From Rhodoplanes roseus (GTDB lineage: Bacteria > Pseudomonadota > Alphaproteobacteria > Rhizobiales > Xanthobacteraceae), in assembly GCF_003258865.1 (NCBI RefSeq), contig NZ_NPEX01000008.1, positions 1 through 35,630 on the forward strand: DNA of 35,630 bases, read 5' to 3'. A program made the position numbers and the translations under genes. Under the pieces are notes generated by a model that ran no database searches, was not told the origin of the DNA, and worked only from the letters and a program-made list of their open reading frames with translations. Shown in pieces: positions 8,180 to 15,505 of this stretch; position 1 is the stretch's first letter; each line of letters begins with the position of its first letter.

Positions 8180-8450
8180 GTGGGCTCCCGTGGCGCGCGG
8201 CGCGGCGCGTTCTCTGGAACGCCTCCTCGGGGCGTTCTCCTGGCGAGACCAACCGGCATGATCACCTGCACGATCGCTCCTGTCGAGCCCCGCGCGGTGG
8301 TCGATCTCCTGTATATGCAAACTTACGACCCTCCTCCCCGGTAGCCGCATGGCTCGACCGCGATCGATTGCGTCCGCGGATCGAGATGCGTATCGTCGTG
8401 CAAAACGAACATCGACGAACAACGATCGAAGAAGACTAGGGAGGACGTCC
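8180..8450. other. intergenic region between divergent genes, no clear element
   Basis: These 271 bases separate the leftward secreted protein from the rightward LVIVD-repeat gene. The visible signals are the ribosome site AGGGAGG just before 8451 and GGGAG just before 8179. A GTATATGC stretch (near 8309) is the most promoter-like AT-rich patch, without a clear -35 partner. Repeated GAAC words around 8406-8421 were examined as a LexA site, but the spacing is wrong. No RNA gene or convincing small reading frame was seen. Confidence 0.4.
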
Positions 8451-9914
8451 ATGATCAGAACCAGCACCACGACTCTGTCCGCCGTATGCCTGCTCGCGCT
8501 GCCGCTCGGGCTCGCGTGCGGCGCAGCAAACGCCGAGCAGATGCAGAAGCTCGGCGCCCCGCCGGAAGCCATGAACATGCGGCTGGTGGGACACAGCGAC
8601 CTGCAGGCGCGCAGCGCCTATCAGCCGACCATCGCCAAGCAGGGCGACCGCTACATCGCCTATGTGGGCCACCACGGCGGCACCGACGCGATTCCGAAGC
8701 CGGTCAATCCGACCACCGGCCAGCCGGAGTTCAACGGCACCTCGATCGTCGACGTGACGGATCCGAAGAACCCGAAATACCTGAAGCACCTGCCGGGGCT
8801 CGAAGGCCTCTACGAGGGCGGCGGCGGCCAGATGACGCGAGTGTGCGCCGGCGCCGCGCTGCCCAAGGGCGACCGCAACAAGTTCTATCTGCTGCGCGTG
8901 TTCGGCGGCCAGGCGCACGAGATCTACGACGTCACCGATCCGGCCGATCCCAAGCTGCTCAGCCGGCTCGACGGCCTGCGCGACACCCACAAGAGCTTCT
9001 GGGAGTGCGACACCGGCATCGCTTATCTGGTCTCCGGCGCGCCCGGCTGGCGCACCCGGCGCATGACCCAGATCTACGACCTCTCCAATCCGGCGGCGCC
9101 GAGGAAGATCCGCGACTTCGGCCTGCCCGGCCAGGAGCCGGGCTCGACCGGCAACGTGCCGACCGAGCTGCACGGTCCGATCTCGACCGGCCAGGCCGGC
9201 AACCGCGTCTATTTCGGCTACGGCACCAACAAGGGCGGCATCATCCAGATCGTCGACCGCCAGAAGCTGCTCGAAGGGCCGGCCGAGCCGACGCCCGATA
9301 ACCTGAGGCTGCCCGAGGTCGGCCGGCTGGAGACGCCGCTCAACGGCGCCCACACGGTGTATCCGCTTCTCAAGATGCCGATCGCCGAGTTCAAGAACGA
9401 CAAGTTCGGCGCCACCCGCGACATCATCATGATGGTCGACGAGTCGCTGATCAACGAATGCGGCGAGGGCGAAGCGCGCCAGATGGTGTGGTTCGTCGAC
9501 GTGACCATCGAGCGCCGGCCCATGGTGATCTCGAACTACACCGTGAAGGAGGCGAGCGGCGACTTCTGCTCGCGCGGCGGCCGCTTCGGCTCGCACTCCT
9601 CCAACGAGAGCACGGCCCCGGTGTTCAACAGGAAGCTCGCCTTCATCACCTGGTTCAACGCCGGCGTCCGGGCGCTCGACATCCGCGATCCGTTCAACCC
9701 GCGCGAGGTGGGCTACTTCATCCCGTCGATCACCGAGGCGACCGACAAGCGCTGCGTCAAGGTGAACGGCGAGGACCGCTGCAAGGTGGCGATCCAGAGC
9801 AACAACGTGGAGACCGACGACCGCGGCTACATCTACGTCGTCGATCGCGCCAACACCGGCATGCACATCCTCGAGGTGACGGGCGAAGCCCGCAACATCG
9901 CCGGCCTGCAGTGA
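8451..9914 (+). CDS. secreted LVIVD-repeat beta-propeller-like protein
   Basis: Protein of 487 residues with a clear signal peptide (residues 1-28, ending GAANA before EQMQ). The mature part contains LVIVD-type repeats, recognisable as TSIVDVTDPKNPKYL, HEIYDVTDPADPKLL, QIYDLSNPAAPRKI, RALDIRDPFNPREVGYF and HILEV near the end. Such repeats usually build an extracytoplasmic beta-propeller; the molecular role of the family is not established. Other visible features are several cysteines, the His-rich segment YVGHHGG and the acidic motif MMVDESLINECGEGE. The start at 8451 has a strong AGGGAGG site. It appears monocistronic, followed by a hairpin (9954-9980) and a convergent gene. Confidence 0.85.
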   Translation: MIRTSTTTLSAVCLLALPLGLACGAANAEQMQKLGAPPEAMNMRLVGHSDLQARSAYQPTIAKQGDRYIAYVGHHGGTDAIPKPVNPTTGQPEFNGTSIVDVTDPKNPKYLKHLPGLEGLYEGGGGQMTRVCAGAALPKGDRNKFYLLRVFGGQAHEIYDVTDPADPKLLSRLDGLRDTHKSFWECDTGIAYLVSGAPGWRTRRMTQIYDLSNPAAPRKIRDFGLPGQEPGSTGNVPTELHGPISTGQAGNRVYFGYGTNKGGIIQIVDRQKLLEGPAEPTPDNLRLPEVGRLETPLNGAHTVYPLLKMPIAEFKNDKFGATRDIIMMVDESLINECGEGEARQMVWFVDVTIERRPMVISNYTVKEASGDFCSRGGRFGSHSSNESTAPVFNRKLAFITWFNAGVRALDIRDPFNPREVGYFIPSITEATDKRCVKVNGEDRCKVAIQSNNVETDDRGYIYVVDRANTGMHILEVTGEARNIAGLQ

Positions 9915-9953
9915 GGCGACGCGGCGAACGAACGCCATCCCCCTGATGGCTCT

Positions 9954-9980
9954 CGGACGCGGTACGACGCGCCGCGTCCG
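9954..9980. terminator. hairpin between convergent genes
   Basis: A perfect 9-bp stem CGGACGCGG / CCGCGTCCG with a 9-base loop lies 40 bases past the LVIVD stop and 13 bases past the stop of the convergent small gene. No T-run follows on either strand, so it may work with Rho or act in both directions as a GC-rich transcript end. Confidence 0.5.
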
Positions 9981-9992
9981 GGACCTCGACCC

Positions 9993-10262
9993 TCACACCT
10001 TGATGTCGAGCACTCGCCCGACCGTACCGGCCGGCACGGTGGTCGCCGACGCCGCCGGAGCCGTGGCGGAGGGCGGCTTGCTCTCCGGCGGCGGGGTGGC
10101 GCCGCCGGCCTTCACGGCGCGCTCGATGACGTCGGTCAGGGTGCGCTCCTGGTAGGAGGACGCCGTGTCGGGCGCCACCTTGGCGAAGCGCTGGGTCATG
10201 TCGGACTGGGCGCGCCGTACGGCGTCGAGCCAGGCGGCGGTCAGTCCCGTGGTGATCTCCAT
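9993..10262 (-). CDS. small protein of unknown function
   Basis: Protein of 89 residues that I do not recognise. The first half is predicted helical and charged (GLTAAWLDAVRRAQSDMTQR, then YQERTLTDVIERAVKAGG). The second half is proline-, serine- and alanine-rich, low complexity and likely disordered, ending VGRVLDIKV. There is no signal peptide or membrane segment. The ATG at 10262 has GGGAG nine bases upstream; a GTG at 10286 would add eight residues. Coding status is supported by the ribosome site, the stop position next to a hairpin and the orderly gene spacing, but codon bias alone is weak evidence in DNA this GC-rich. It is divergent from the transporter gene. Confidence 0.55.
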   Translation of the reverse strand: MEITTGLTAAWLDAVRRAQSDMTQRFAKVAPDTASSYQERTLTDVIERAVKAGGATPPPESKPPSATAPAASATTVPAGTVGRVLDIKV

Positions 10263-10477
10263 GGCGGCGGTCTCCCGGTCGCACAACCTGTCCGTGCCAT
10301 TGCGGGCCGCGACCAGTTGACGAGTCCTGAACGACGGGGCCCCGCGCCCGGCCCTCCTCGCTGCGGCGGTTAACGAGTCCTTGTCCCCCCGGCCGCCGCC
10401 CGGGCGTCGCCGCCAGCATGTGCGAAAAGGCGTGAATTCGCGGTCGCGCCGGCCCGACTTCCCCCCTACAAGGAAGC

Positions 10478-11410
10478 ATGCGCCAACCGGCCCTCCTCAC
10501 CATGTCGCCCGGCGACTGGGCGATGCTCGTCGCCCTCTCCACGTTGTGGGGCGCCTCCTACTATTTCGCCAAGGTCGCGGTGGCCGAGATCCCGCCGATG
10601 ACGATCTCGCTCGTCCGGGTGGTGGTCGCCGCGCCGATCATGCTGGCGCTGTGCTGGCGGGCCGGCGAGCTGCGCCAGATGCCGCGCTACTGGGTGCCGT
10701 TCCTGGTGATGGGCTTCCTCAGCAACGCGGCCGCCTTCGCGCTGATCTCGTGGAGCCAGATCCGGATCGGCAGCGGGCTCGCCGCCGTGCTCAACGCGAC
10801 GACGCCGCTGTTCGCCATCGTGCTGGCGCATCTCACCACGCGGGACGACCGCATCACCCCGGCCCGCTCGGTCGGGCTGCTGCTCGGCCTGATCGGCGTC
10901 GCCGTGATGATCGGGCCGGGCGCCATGGCCGGCTTCGGCGGCCACATCGGCGGCGAGCTCGCCTGCCTGCTGGCGGCGTTCCTGTACGCGGTCGGCGCCA
11001 TCTACGCCCGGCGCTACAAGCACCTCTCGCCCAATGTGATGGGCGGCGGCCAGGCCGTCGCCGCCATCGTGCTGATGCTGCCGCCCGTGCTGCTGCTCGA
11101 CCAGCCGTGGACGTTCGGAGTGCCGTCATGGGCGACCATCGCGGCCCTGCTGGCGCTCGGCGCCTTCTCGACGGCGCTGGCCTATGTCCTGTACTTCCGC
11201 GTGCTGTCGCGGGCCGGCGCCACCAACACGCTGCTGGTGACGTTCCTGATCCCGGTCAGCGCCATGCTGCTCGGCACCGTGCTGATGGACGAGCGGCTGG
11301 AGCTGCACCAGATCGCCGGCATGCTCGGCATCGCCGCCGGCCTGCTCGCGATCGACGGGCGGATCTGGAGGGCTTTCGTCGCGTGGCGGGGACGGCGGAA
11401 CAATTCCTAG
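10478..11410 (+). CDS. EamA/DMT-family transporter
   Basis: Drug/metabolite transporter superfamily membrane protein of 310 residues, the usual length for a ten-helix EamA protein. Two homologous five-helix halves are visible. The first starts WAMLVALSTLWGASYYFAKVAV, the second YAVGAIYARRYKHLSPNVMGGGQ. Conserved signatures include LWGASY near the N-terminus, SLVRVVVAAP and FLIPVSAMLLGTVLMDE near the C-terminus. These proteins export or import small metabolites such as amino acids across the inner membrane; the substrate cannot be told from sequence. The ATG at 10478 follows AAGGA very closely; ATG 10502 is an alternative without a ribosome site. The TAG stop lies in the first arm of the palindromic repeat at 11408-11496. 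Confidence 0.9.
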   Translation: MRQPALLTMSPGDWAMLVALSTLWGASYYFAKVAVAEIPPMTISLVRVVVAAPIMLALCWRAGELRQMPRYWVPFLVMGFLSNAAAFALISWSQIRIGSGLAAVLNATTPLFAIVLAHLTTRDDRITPARSVGLLLGLIGVAVMIGPGAMAGFGGHIGGELACLLAAFLYAVGAIYARRYKHLSPNVMGGGQAVAAIVLMLPPVLLLDQPWTFGVPSWATIAALLALGAFSTALAYVLYFRVLSRAGATNTLLVTFLIPVSAMLLGTVLMDERLELHQIAGMLGIAAGLLAIDGRIWRAFVAWRGRRNNS

Positions 11411-11496
11411 GGGGGCGAAGCGAAGCGTGCCCCCCGCTGCCCGATGCCGATCGTGTCACCGCGTGGGCCCGGCGCGTTCCGCGCCTTCCCACCCTA
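11408..11496. repeat. palindromic repeat between convergent genes
   Basis: The outer arms are TAGGG (11408-11412) and CCCTA (11492-11496). The left half folds as GGGGGGC (11410-11416) with GCCCCCC (11429-11435) around a GAAGCGAAGCGT loop. The right half folds as GTGGG (11463-11467) with CCCAC (11488-11492), containing GGCGC / GCGCC (11471-11475 / 11481-11485). The words TAGGGxGGGC, GAAGCGAAGCGTGCCC and CCCACCCTACG match a repeat type common between genes in Bradyrhizobium-related genomes (recalled, not searched). It ends both the transporter transcript and the etf-hbd transcript. Confidence 0.7.
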
Positions 11497-11513
11497 CGGA
11501 TCGACGACCCGCG

Positions 11514-12392
11514 TCACCGGGTCGGGACGGGCTTCTCGCCGCGATAGTCGTAGAAGCCGCGCTGGGTCTTGCGGCCGAGCCAGCCGGCCTCGACGTACTT
11601 CACCAGCAGCGGGCAGGGCCGGTACTTGGAGTCGGCCAGCCCCTCGTGCAGCACCTGCATGACCGACAGGCAGATGTCGAGGCCGATGAAGTCGGCGAGC
11701 TGCAGCGGGCCCATCGGATGGTTGGCGCCGAGCCGCATGGCGACGTCGATCGCCTCGACCGTGCCGACGCCCTCGTACAGCGTGTAGATCGCCTCGTTGA
11801 TCATCGGCATCAGCACGCGGTTGACGATGAAGGCCGGGAAGTCCTCCGACACCGCGACCATCTTGCCGAGCCGCTGGCAGAACGCCTTGGTCGACTCGTA
11901 GGTGCCGTCGTCGGTGGCGATGCCGCGGATCAGCTCGACCAGCTCCATCAAGGGAACCGGATTCATGAAATGGATGCCGATGAAGCGCTCCGGCCGGTCG
12001 GTCGCGGCGGCGAGCCGGGTGATCGAGATCGACGACGTGTTGGAGCCGACCATCGCGTCCGGCTTGAGGTGCGGGCAGAGCTGGACGAAGATCTTGCGCT
12101 TGACGTCCTCCTTCTCGGTCGCCGCCTCGATGACGAGGTCGCAGTCCGTGAAGCCGTCGTAGCTCTTGGCCGGAACGATCCGGGCCAACGCGCCCTGGCG
12201 CTGCTCCTCGGTGATGCGGTTCCGCCGCACCTGCCGCGACATGTTGCCGTTGATGGTCGCCAGCCCCGCCTTGATGCGGTCCTCGGACACGTCGTTGAGC
12301 ACGACGTCGAGTCCGGCCAGGGCGCAGACATGGGCGATGCCGGTGCCCATCTGCCCGGCCCCGATCACGCCGACCTTGTTGATGTTCGTCAT
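11514..12392 (-). CDS. hbd: 3-hydroxybutyryl-CoA dehydrogenase
   Basis: NAD(P)-dependent oxidoreductase interconverting acetoacetyl-CoA and 3-hydroxybutyryl-CoA, 292 residues, a normal length. The Rossmann dinucleotide motif GAGQMG lies at 11-16. The catalytic histidine is in FIGIHFMNPVPLMELVE, and the substrate-binding C-terminal domain shows FIVNRVLMPMINEAIYTLYEG and ANHPMGPLQLADFIGLD. The start at 12392 has GGGAAG just upstream; an open frame to 12575 has no family support. It is last in the minus-strand series after etfB and etfA, separated from etfA by 210 bases holding a strong hairpin. A link to butyryl-CoA or polyhydroxybutyrate turnover and the ethylmalonyl-CoA route is inferred. Confidence 0.93.
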   Translation of the reverse strand: MTNINKVGVIGAGQMGTGIAHVCALAGLDVVLNDVSEDRIKAGLATINGNMSRQVRRNRITEEQRQGALARIVPAKSYDGFTDCDLVIEAATEKEDVKRKIFVQLCPHLKPDAMVGSNTSSISITRLAAATDRPERFIGIHFMNPVPLMELVELIRGIATDDGTYESTKAFCQRLGKMVAVSEDFPAFIVNRVLMPMINEAIYTLYEGVGTVEAIDVAMRLGANHPMGPLQLADFIGLDICLSVMQVLHEGLADSKYRPCPLLVKYVEAGWLGRKTQRGFYDYRGEKPVPTR

Positions 12393-12524
12393 CTGATCTT
12401 CCCGACGGAGCCGACGTCCCAGGTGTCCCGACCCGTATCCCGGCCCGCATTCCATCCGTCGGGAGCGACGGACGCGGCCGCGAACCGGGATGCTCTTATA
12501 CTGCCAGTCTCGCTCCCCCGCCAC

Positions 12525-12568
12525 GTCCGTGATGATGCCGCCCGGCGGCGGCGCCGGGCGGCACGGAC
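12525..12568. terminator. strong hairpin between etfA and hbd
   Basis: A perfect 10-bp GC stem GCCGCCCGGC (12537-12546) / GCCGGGCGGC (12553-12562) closes a six-base loop. It is flanked by outer arms GTCCGTG (12525-12531) and CACGGAC (12562-12568) with a small bulge. It lies downstream of the etfA stop on the minus strand. No T-run follows, so full termination is uncertain; it could attenuate read-through to hbd or stabilise the etfBA message. Confidence 0.55.
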
Positions 12569-12602
12569 CGGGCACGACGGCCCGCGATCGCGGGGCCGAA
12601 CG

Positions 12603-13550
12603 TCACTTGCCGATCTTGGCGAGCTCGTCGGAGAGCTCCGGAAGGATCTTGAACAGGTCGCCCACCAGGCCGTAGTCGGCGACCTGGAAGATCGGCGCCT
12701 CCTCGTCCTTGTTGATGGCGACTATGACCTTGGAGTCCTTCATGCCGGCGAGATGCTGGATGGCGCCCGAGATGCCGACCGCGACATAGAGCTCCGGGGC
12801 GACGACCTTGCCGGTCTGGCCGACCTGCCAGTCGTTGGGGGCGTAGCCGGCGTCGACGGCGGCCCGCGAGGCGCCGACCGCGGCGCCCAGCTTGTCGGCG
12901 ACCGGCTCGATGTACTTGGCGAAGTTCTCGCGGCTCTGCATGGCGCGGCCGCCCGAGACGACGATGCGGGCCGAGGTCAAATCCGGCCGCTCGGACTTCG
13001 ACAGCTCCTCGCCGACGAAGCGCGAGAGGCCCGGGTCGTCGACCGCCGCGACCGGCTCGATCGGCGCCGTGGCGGCGCCCTGCCCGGTCGCCTGGAACGA
13101 CGAGATGCGGACCGTGATCACCTTCTTCGGATCGCGCGAGCGCACCGTCTGCACGGCACTGCCGGCATAGATCAGCCGCTCGAACGTGTCGGGCCCGAGC
13201 ACCTTGATGATCTCGGAGATCTGCATGACGTCGAGGAGCGCGGCGACGCGCGGCATGACGTCCTTGCCGATCGCGGTCGCCGGCATGACGATCGCGTCGT
13301 AGGCGGGGGCCAGCGAGACCAGCAGCGCCGCCACCGGCTCCGCCGTCTGATGGGCGTAGCGGGCGTCGTCGGCGACCAGCACCTTGGCGACACCGTCGAG
13401 CTTGGCGGCGGCCTCGGCCGCTCCGGCCGCGCCCTGGCCGACCACCAGCACATGGACGTCGCCGCCGAGCGCGCGCATCGCGGTCAGGGCCTTGGCGGTG
13501 GCGTCCTTGAGGGTTCCGCCGTCGTGTTCCGCAACCAGAAGGTTCGCCAT
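12603..13550 (-). CDS. etfA: electron transfer flavoprotein alpha subunit
   Basis: FAD-binding alpha subunit of ETF, which collects electrons from acyl-CoA dehydrogenases and passes them to ETF:ubiquinone oxidoreductase. Length is 315 residues, typical. The N-terminus [12 protein letters not shown] and the C-terminal ETF-alpha signature [20 protein letters not shown], followed by [20 protein letters not shown], are clear. The FAD domain includes VVSGGRAMQ. The start at 13550 lies one base after the etfB stop (TGA-G-ATG), so translation is probably coupled. The acyl-CoA dehydrogenase at 28464-30134 is a plausible electron donor in the same window. Confidence 0.97.
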   Translation of the reverse strand: MANLLVAEHDGGTLKDATAKALTAMRALGGDVHVLVVGQGAAGAAEAAAKLDGVAKVLVADDARYAHQTAEPVAALLVSLAPAYDAIVMPATAIGKDVMPRVAALLDVMQISEIIKVLGPDTFERLIYAGSAVQTVRSRDPKKVITVRISSFQATGQGAATAPIEPVAAVDDPGLSRFVGEELSKSERPDLTSARIVVSGGRAMQSRENFAKYIEPVADKLGAAVGASRAAVDAGYAPNDWQVGQTGKVVAPELYVAVGISGAIQHLAGMKDSKVIVAINKDEEAPIFQVADYGLVGDLFKILPELSDELAKIGK

Positions 13551-13551
13551 C

Positions 13552-14301
13552 TCACAGCACTCCGGCTTCGTCCTTGAGCTTCCCGACCAGCTCGGCCACC
13601 GACCCGACCTTGACGCCGCCCTTGCGGCCCGCCGGCTCGACGGTCTTCAAGACCTCGAGCCGCGGCGCGACGTCGACGCCGTAGTCCGCCGGCGCCTTCT
13701 CGACGATCGGCTTCTTCTTCGCCTTCATGATGTTGGGCAACGAGGCGTAGCGCGGCTCGTTGAGCCGGAGATCCGTGGTGACGATCGCCGGGCCCTTCAG
13801 GGCGACGGTCATCAGTCCGCCGTCGACCTCCCGCGTCACCGTGACGCCGTCGCCGTCGAGCACGACCTTGGACGCGAAGGTGCCCTGCGGCCAGCCCAGC
13901 AGCGCGGCCAGCATCTGGCCGGTCTGGTTGCAGTCGTCGTCGATCGCCTGCTTGCCCATGATGACGAGGCCCGGGGCCTCCTCGGCCACCACCTTGGCGA
14001 GGATCTTGGCGACCGCCAGCGGCTCGACCACGCCGTCAACCTTCACCAGGATGCCGCGGTCGGCGCCCATCGCGAGGGCGGTGCGGATCGTCTCGGCCGC
14101 CTGGGCGGCGCCGATCGAGACCGCGACGATCTCGGTCGCCTTGCCGGCCTCCTTCAGCCGGATCGCTTCCTCGACGGCGATTTCGTCGAAGGGATTCATC
14201 GACATCTTGACGTTGGCGAGCTCGACGCCGGAGCCGTCCGGCTTCACCCGCACCTTGACGTTGTAGTCGACGACCCGCTTGACCGTGACAAGGACCTTCA
14301 T
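13552..14301 (-). CDS. etfB: electron transfer flavoprotein beta subunit
   Basis: AMP-binding beta subunit of ETF, 249 residues, the standard length. Recognisable segments are [20 protein letters not shown], the [16 protein letters not shown] helix and the beta-subunit signature around [20 protein letters not shown], with [25 protein letters not shown]. The ATG at 14301 has GGGAG nine bases upstream and a good promoter candidate just before it (14329-14357). It is translated immediately ahead of etfA. The beta subunit carries the recognition loop that docks partner dehydrogenases. Confidence 0.97.
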   Translation of the reverse strand: MKVLVTVKRVVDYNVKVRVKPDGSGVELANVKMSMNPFDEIAVEEAIRLKEAGKATEIVAVSIGAAQAAETIRTALAMGADRGILVKVDGVVEPLAVAKILAKVVAEEAPGLVIMGKQAIDDDCNQTGQMLAALLGWPQGTFASKVVLDGDGVTVTREVDGGLMTVALKGPAIVTTDLRLNEPRYASLPNIMKAKKKPIVEKAPADYGVDVAPRLEVLKTVEPAGRKGGVKVGSVAELVGKLKDEAGVL

Positions 14302-14328
14302 GCTGCAAAACTCCCGCGGCGGCGGCGC

Positions 14329-14357
14329 AAACTATGGCCGGGGTCCGGGGCTGTCAA
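14329..14357 (-). promoter_or_regulatory. sigma-70-like promoter for etfBA
   Basis: On the minus strand TTGACA (14357-14352), a 17-base spacer and TAGTTT (14334-14329) form a consensus -35 with a fair -10. The predicted start of transcription near 14322 leaves a short leader of about 20 bases before the etfB ATG at 14301. This is the best housekeeping promoter match noticed in the window and separates etfBA from the adenosyltransferase gene upstream. Confidence 0.6.
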
Positions 14358-14430
14358 CGCGCCTGCGCCGCGCCGCAGCACACCGGACCGCCCGACCGGA
14401 AAACCTTCAAGGCGTGACGAAATTCGTCGT

Positions 14431-14448
14431 CCGCCGGGACGCCGGCGG
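14431..14448 (-). terminator. hairpin after the adenosyltransferase gene
   Basis: A perfect 7-bp stem CCGCCGG / CCGGCGG with loop GACG begins eight bases past the stop of the adenosyltransferase gene. Next to it is a 13-bp palindrome GACGAA-A-TTCGTC (14416-14428). There is no T-run. It probably ends or dampens the upstream transcript before the etfBA promoter. Confidence 0.45.
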
Positions 14449-14456
14449 GCGGCCTC

Positions 14457-15035
14457 TCAGCGGTTCTGGCCGGGCTGCCACAAGACGTCGCCGGCGCCCC
14501 GGTCGTTGCACCAGCGCGCCGCCACGAACAGGAAGTCCGACAGGCGGTTGACGTATTTGAGCGCCGGCGCCGAGACCGCCTCGCCTTCCGTGTCGGCGAG
14601 CTCCGACATCAGCCGCTCGGCCCGCCGGCAGACGGTGCGGGCGACGTGCAGGGCGGCCGCCGCCGGGGTGCCGCCGGGCAGCACGAAGGAGCGCAGCGGC
14701 GCGAGGTCGGCATTGAGCGTGTCGATCTCCCGCTCGAGCCGGGCGACCTGCTCCTCGGTCACGGCGAGCCGCGCGCCGCCCGGGCCCTTGCCGCCGGACG
14801 GCATGCACAGGTCGGCGCCGAGATCGAACAGGTCGTTCTGGATGCGCTTCAGCATGGCGTCGAGCACCGGCTCGGCCGCCGTGGAGAGGCGCACCATCCC
14901 GAGCGCCGCATTGGCCTCGTCGACCGTGCCGTAGGCGGCGATGCGCAGGTCGTGCTTCTTGCGGCGCTCGCCGGTGCCGAGGGCGGTGGTGCCGTCGTCG
15001 CCGGTGCGGGTGTAGATGCGGTTGAGCACGACCAT
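14457..15035 (-). CDS. cob(I)alamin adenosyltransferase, PduO type
   Basis: ATP:co(I)rrinoid adenosyltransferase that makes adenosylcobalamin, the cofactor of methylmalonyl-CoA and ethylmalonyl-CoA mutases. Length is 192 residues, usual for the PduO/MMAB family. The N-terminal ATP-binding motif TRTGDDGTTALG is followed by AAYGTVDEANAALG. The C-terminal helix bundle shows FVLPGG and AALHVARTVCRRAER, then ALKYVNRLSDFLFVAAR, all family hallmarks. The start at 15035 has GGAG seven bases upstream. It follows the HIG1-type gene and precedes etfBA on the same strand, an order I recall from other Hyphomicrobiales. It supports a B12-dependent acyl-CoA route. Confidence 0.93.
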   Translation of the reverse strand: MVVLNRIYTRTGDDGTTALGTGERRKKHDLRIAAYGTVDEANAALGMVRLSTAAEPVLDAMLKRIQNDLFDLGADLCMPSGGKGPGGARLAVTEEQVARLEREIDTLNADLAPLRSFVLPGGTPAAAALHVARTVCRRAERLMSELADTEGEAVSAPALKYVNRLSDFLFVAARWCNDRGAGDVLWQPGQNR

Positions 15036-15148
15036 GCGGGGTCTCCGGGCAGCGCGAGTCGGGTGCGGGTGGATGGTGTGCCGGACCCTAGTGGGTTTCG
15101 CGCCGGAGGCAAATCCACCCGGCGGACGGCCGCGAGGCGGAGATGCCC

Positions 15149-15343
15149 CTAGCGCCCCATGGCCCAGATGGTCGCCATGATGACCACGATGGCGACGAGC
15201 TGAAGCACGACGCGCCAGCGCATCAGCTTTTGCGAGGTCGACGGCGAGCCGCCGCGCAGCATGTTGGCGAGGCCGAGCAGGAGCACCACGGCGACGGCTC
15301 CGATCGCCGCCGGAACCGCGTACATGCTGAGCGCGTGGGCCAT
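15149..15343 (-). CDS. twin-transmembrane HIG1-like small membrane protein
   Basis: Protein of 64 residues with two membrane helices (about 8-28 and 46-62) joined by a short loop GGSPSTSQKLMRWRV. The QKLMRWRVVLQ segment before the second helix matches the HIG1-domain twin-transmembrane proteins of alphaproteobacteria, relatives of mitochondrial respiratory supercomplex factors. The start at 15343 has GGAAGGA five bases upstream. It is first in the minus-strand series that continues with the adenosyltransferase 113 bases downstream. A role in respiratory chain organisation is known for mitochondrial members and only inferred here. Confidence 0.8.
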   Translation of the reverse strand: MAHALSMYAVPAAIGAVAVVLLLGLANMLRGGSPSTSQKLMRWRVVLQLVAIVVIMATIWAMGR

Positions 15344-15420
15344 GTGGGTCCTTCCGTGTCGTCGGACGTCGTCGCCCGTCCCGTGCCTGGATAGCACACC
15401 GGGCGCGCCGCCCTGCCCTC

Positions 15421-15450
15421 TTGTGCAACGCGGCCCTTTCGAGCCTATAC
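15421..15450 (+). promoter_or_regulatory. possible promoter of the trans-sulfuration gene
   Basis: TTGTGC (15421-15426), an 18-base spacer and CTATAC (15445-15450) give a modest -35/-10 pair in the 162-base divergent gap between the HIG1-like gene and the PLP-enzyme gene at 15506. Both hexamers deviate from consensus, so this is a weak call. Confidence 0.3.
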
Positions 15451-15505
15451 GAAGCGGCGGCCGCGGGTTCCGACGGACCGCCGCCTTCTCCAGCCCGGAC
15501 CGCCC

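Noticed and set aside
8406-8421. Possible LexA site from repeated GAAC words
   Set aside because: The spacing between GAAC words is six bases, whereas the alphaproteobacterial site needs seven, and neither flanking gene is a DNA-damage gene.
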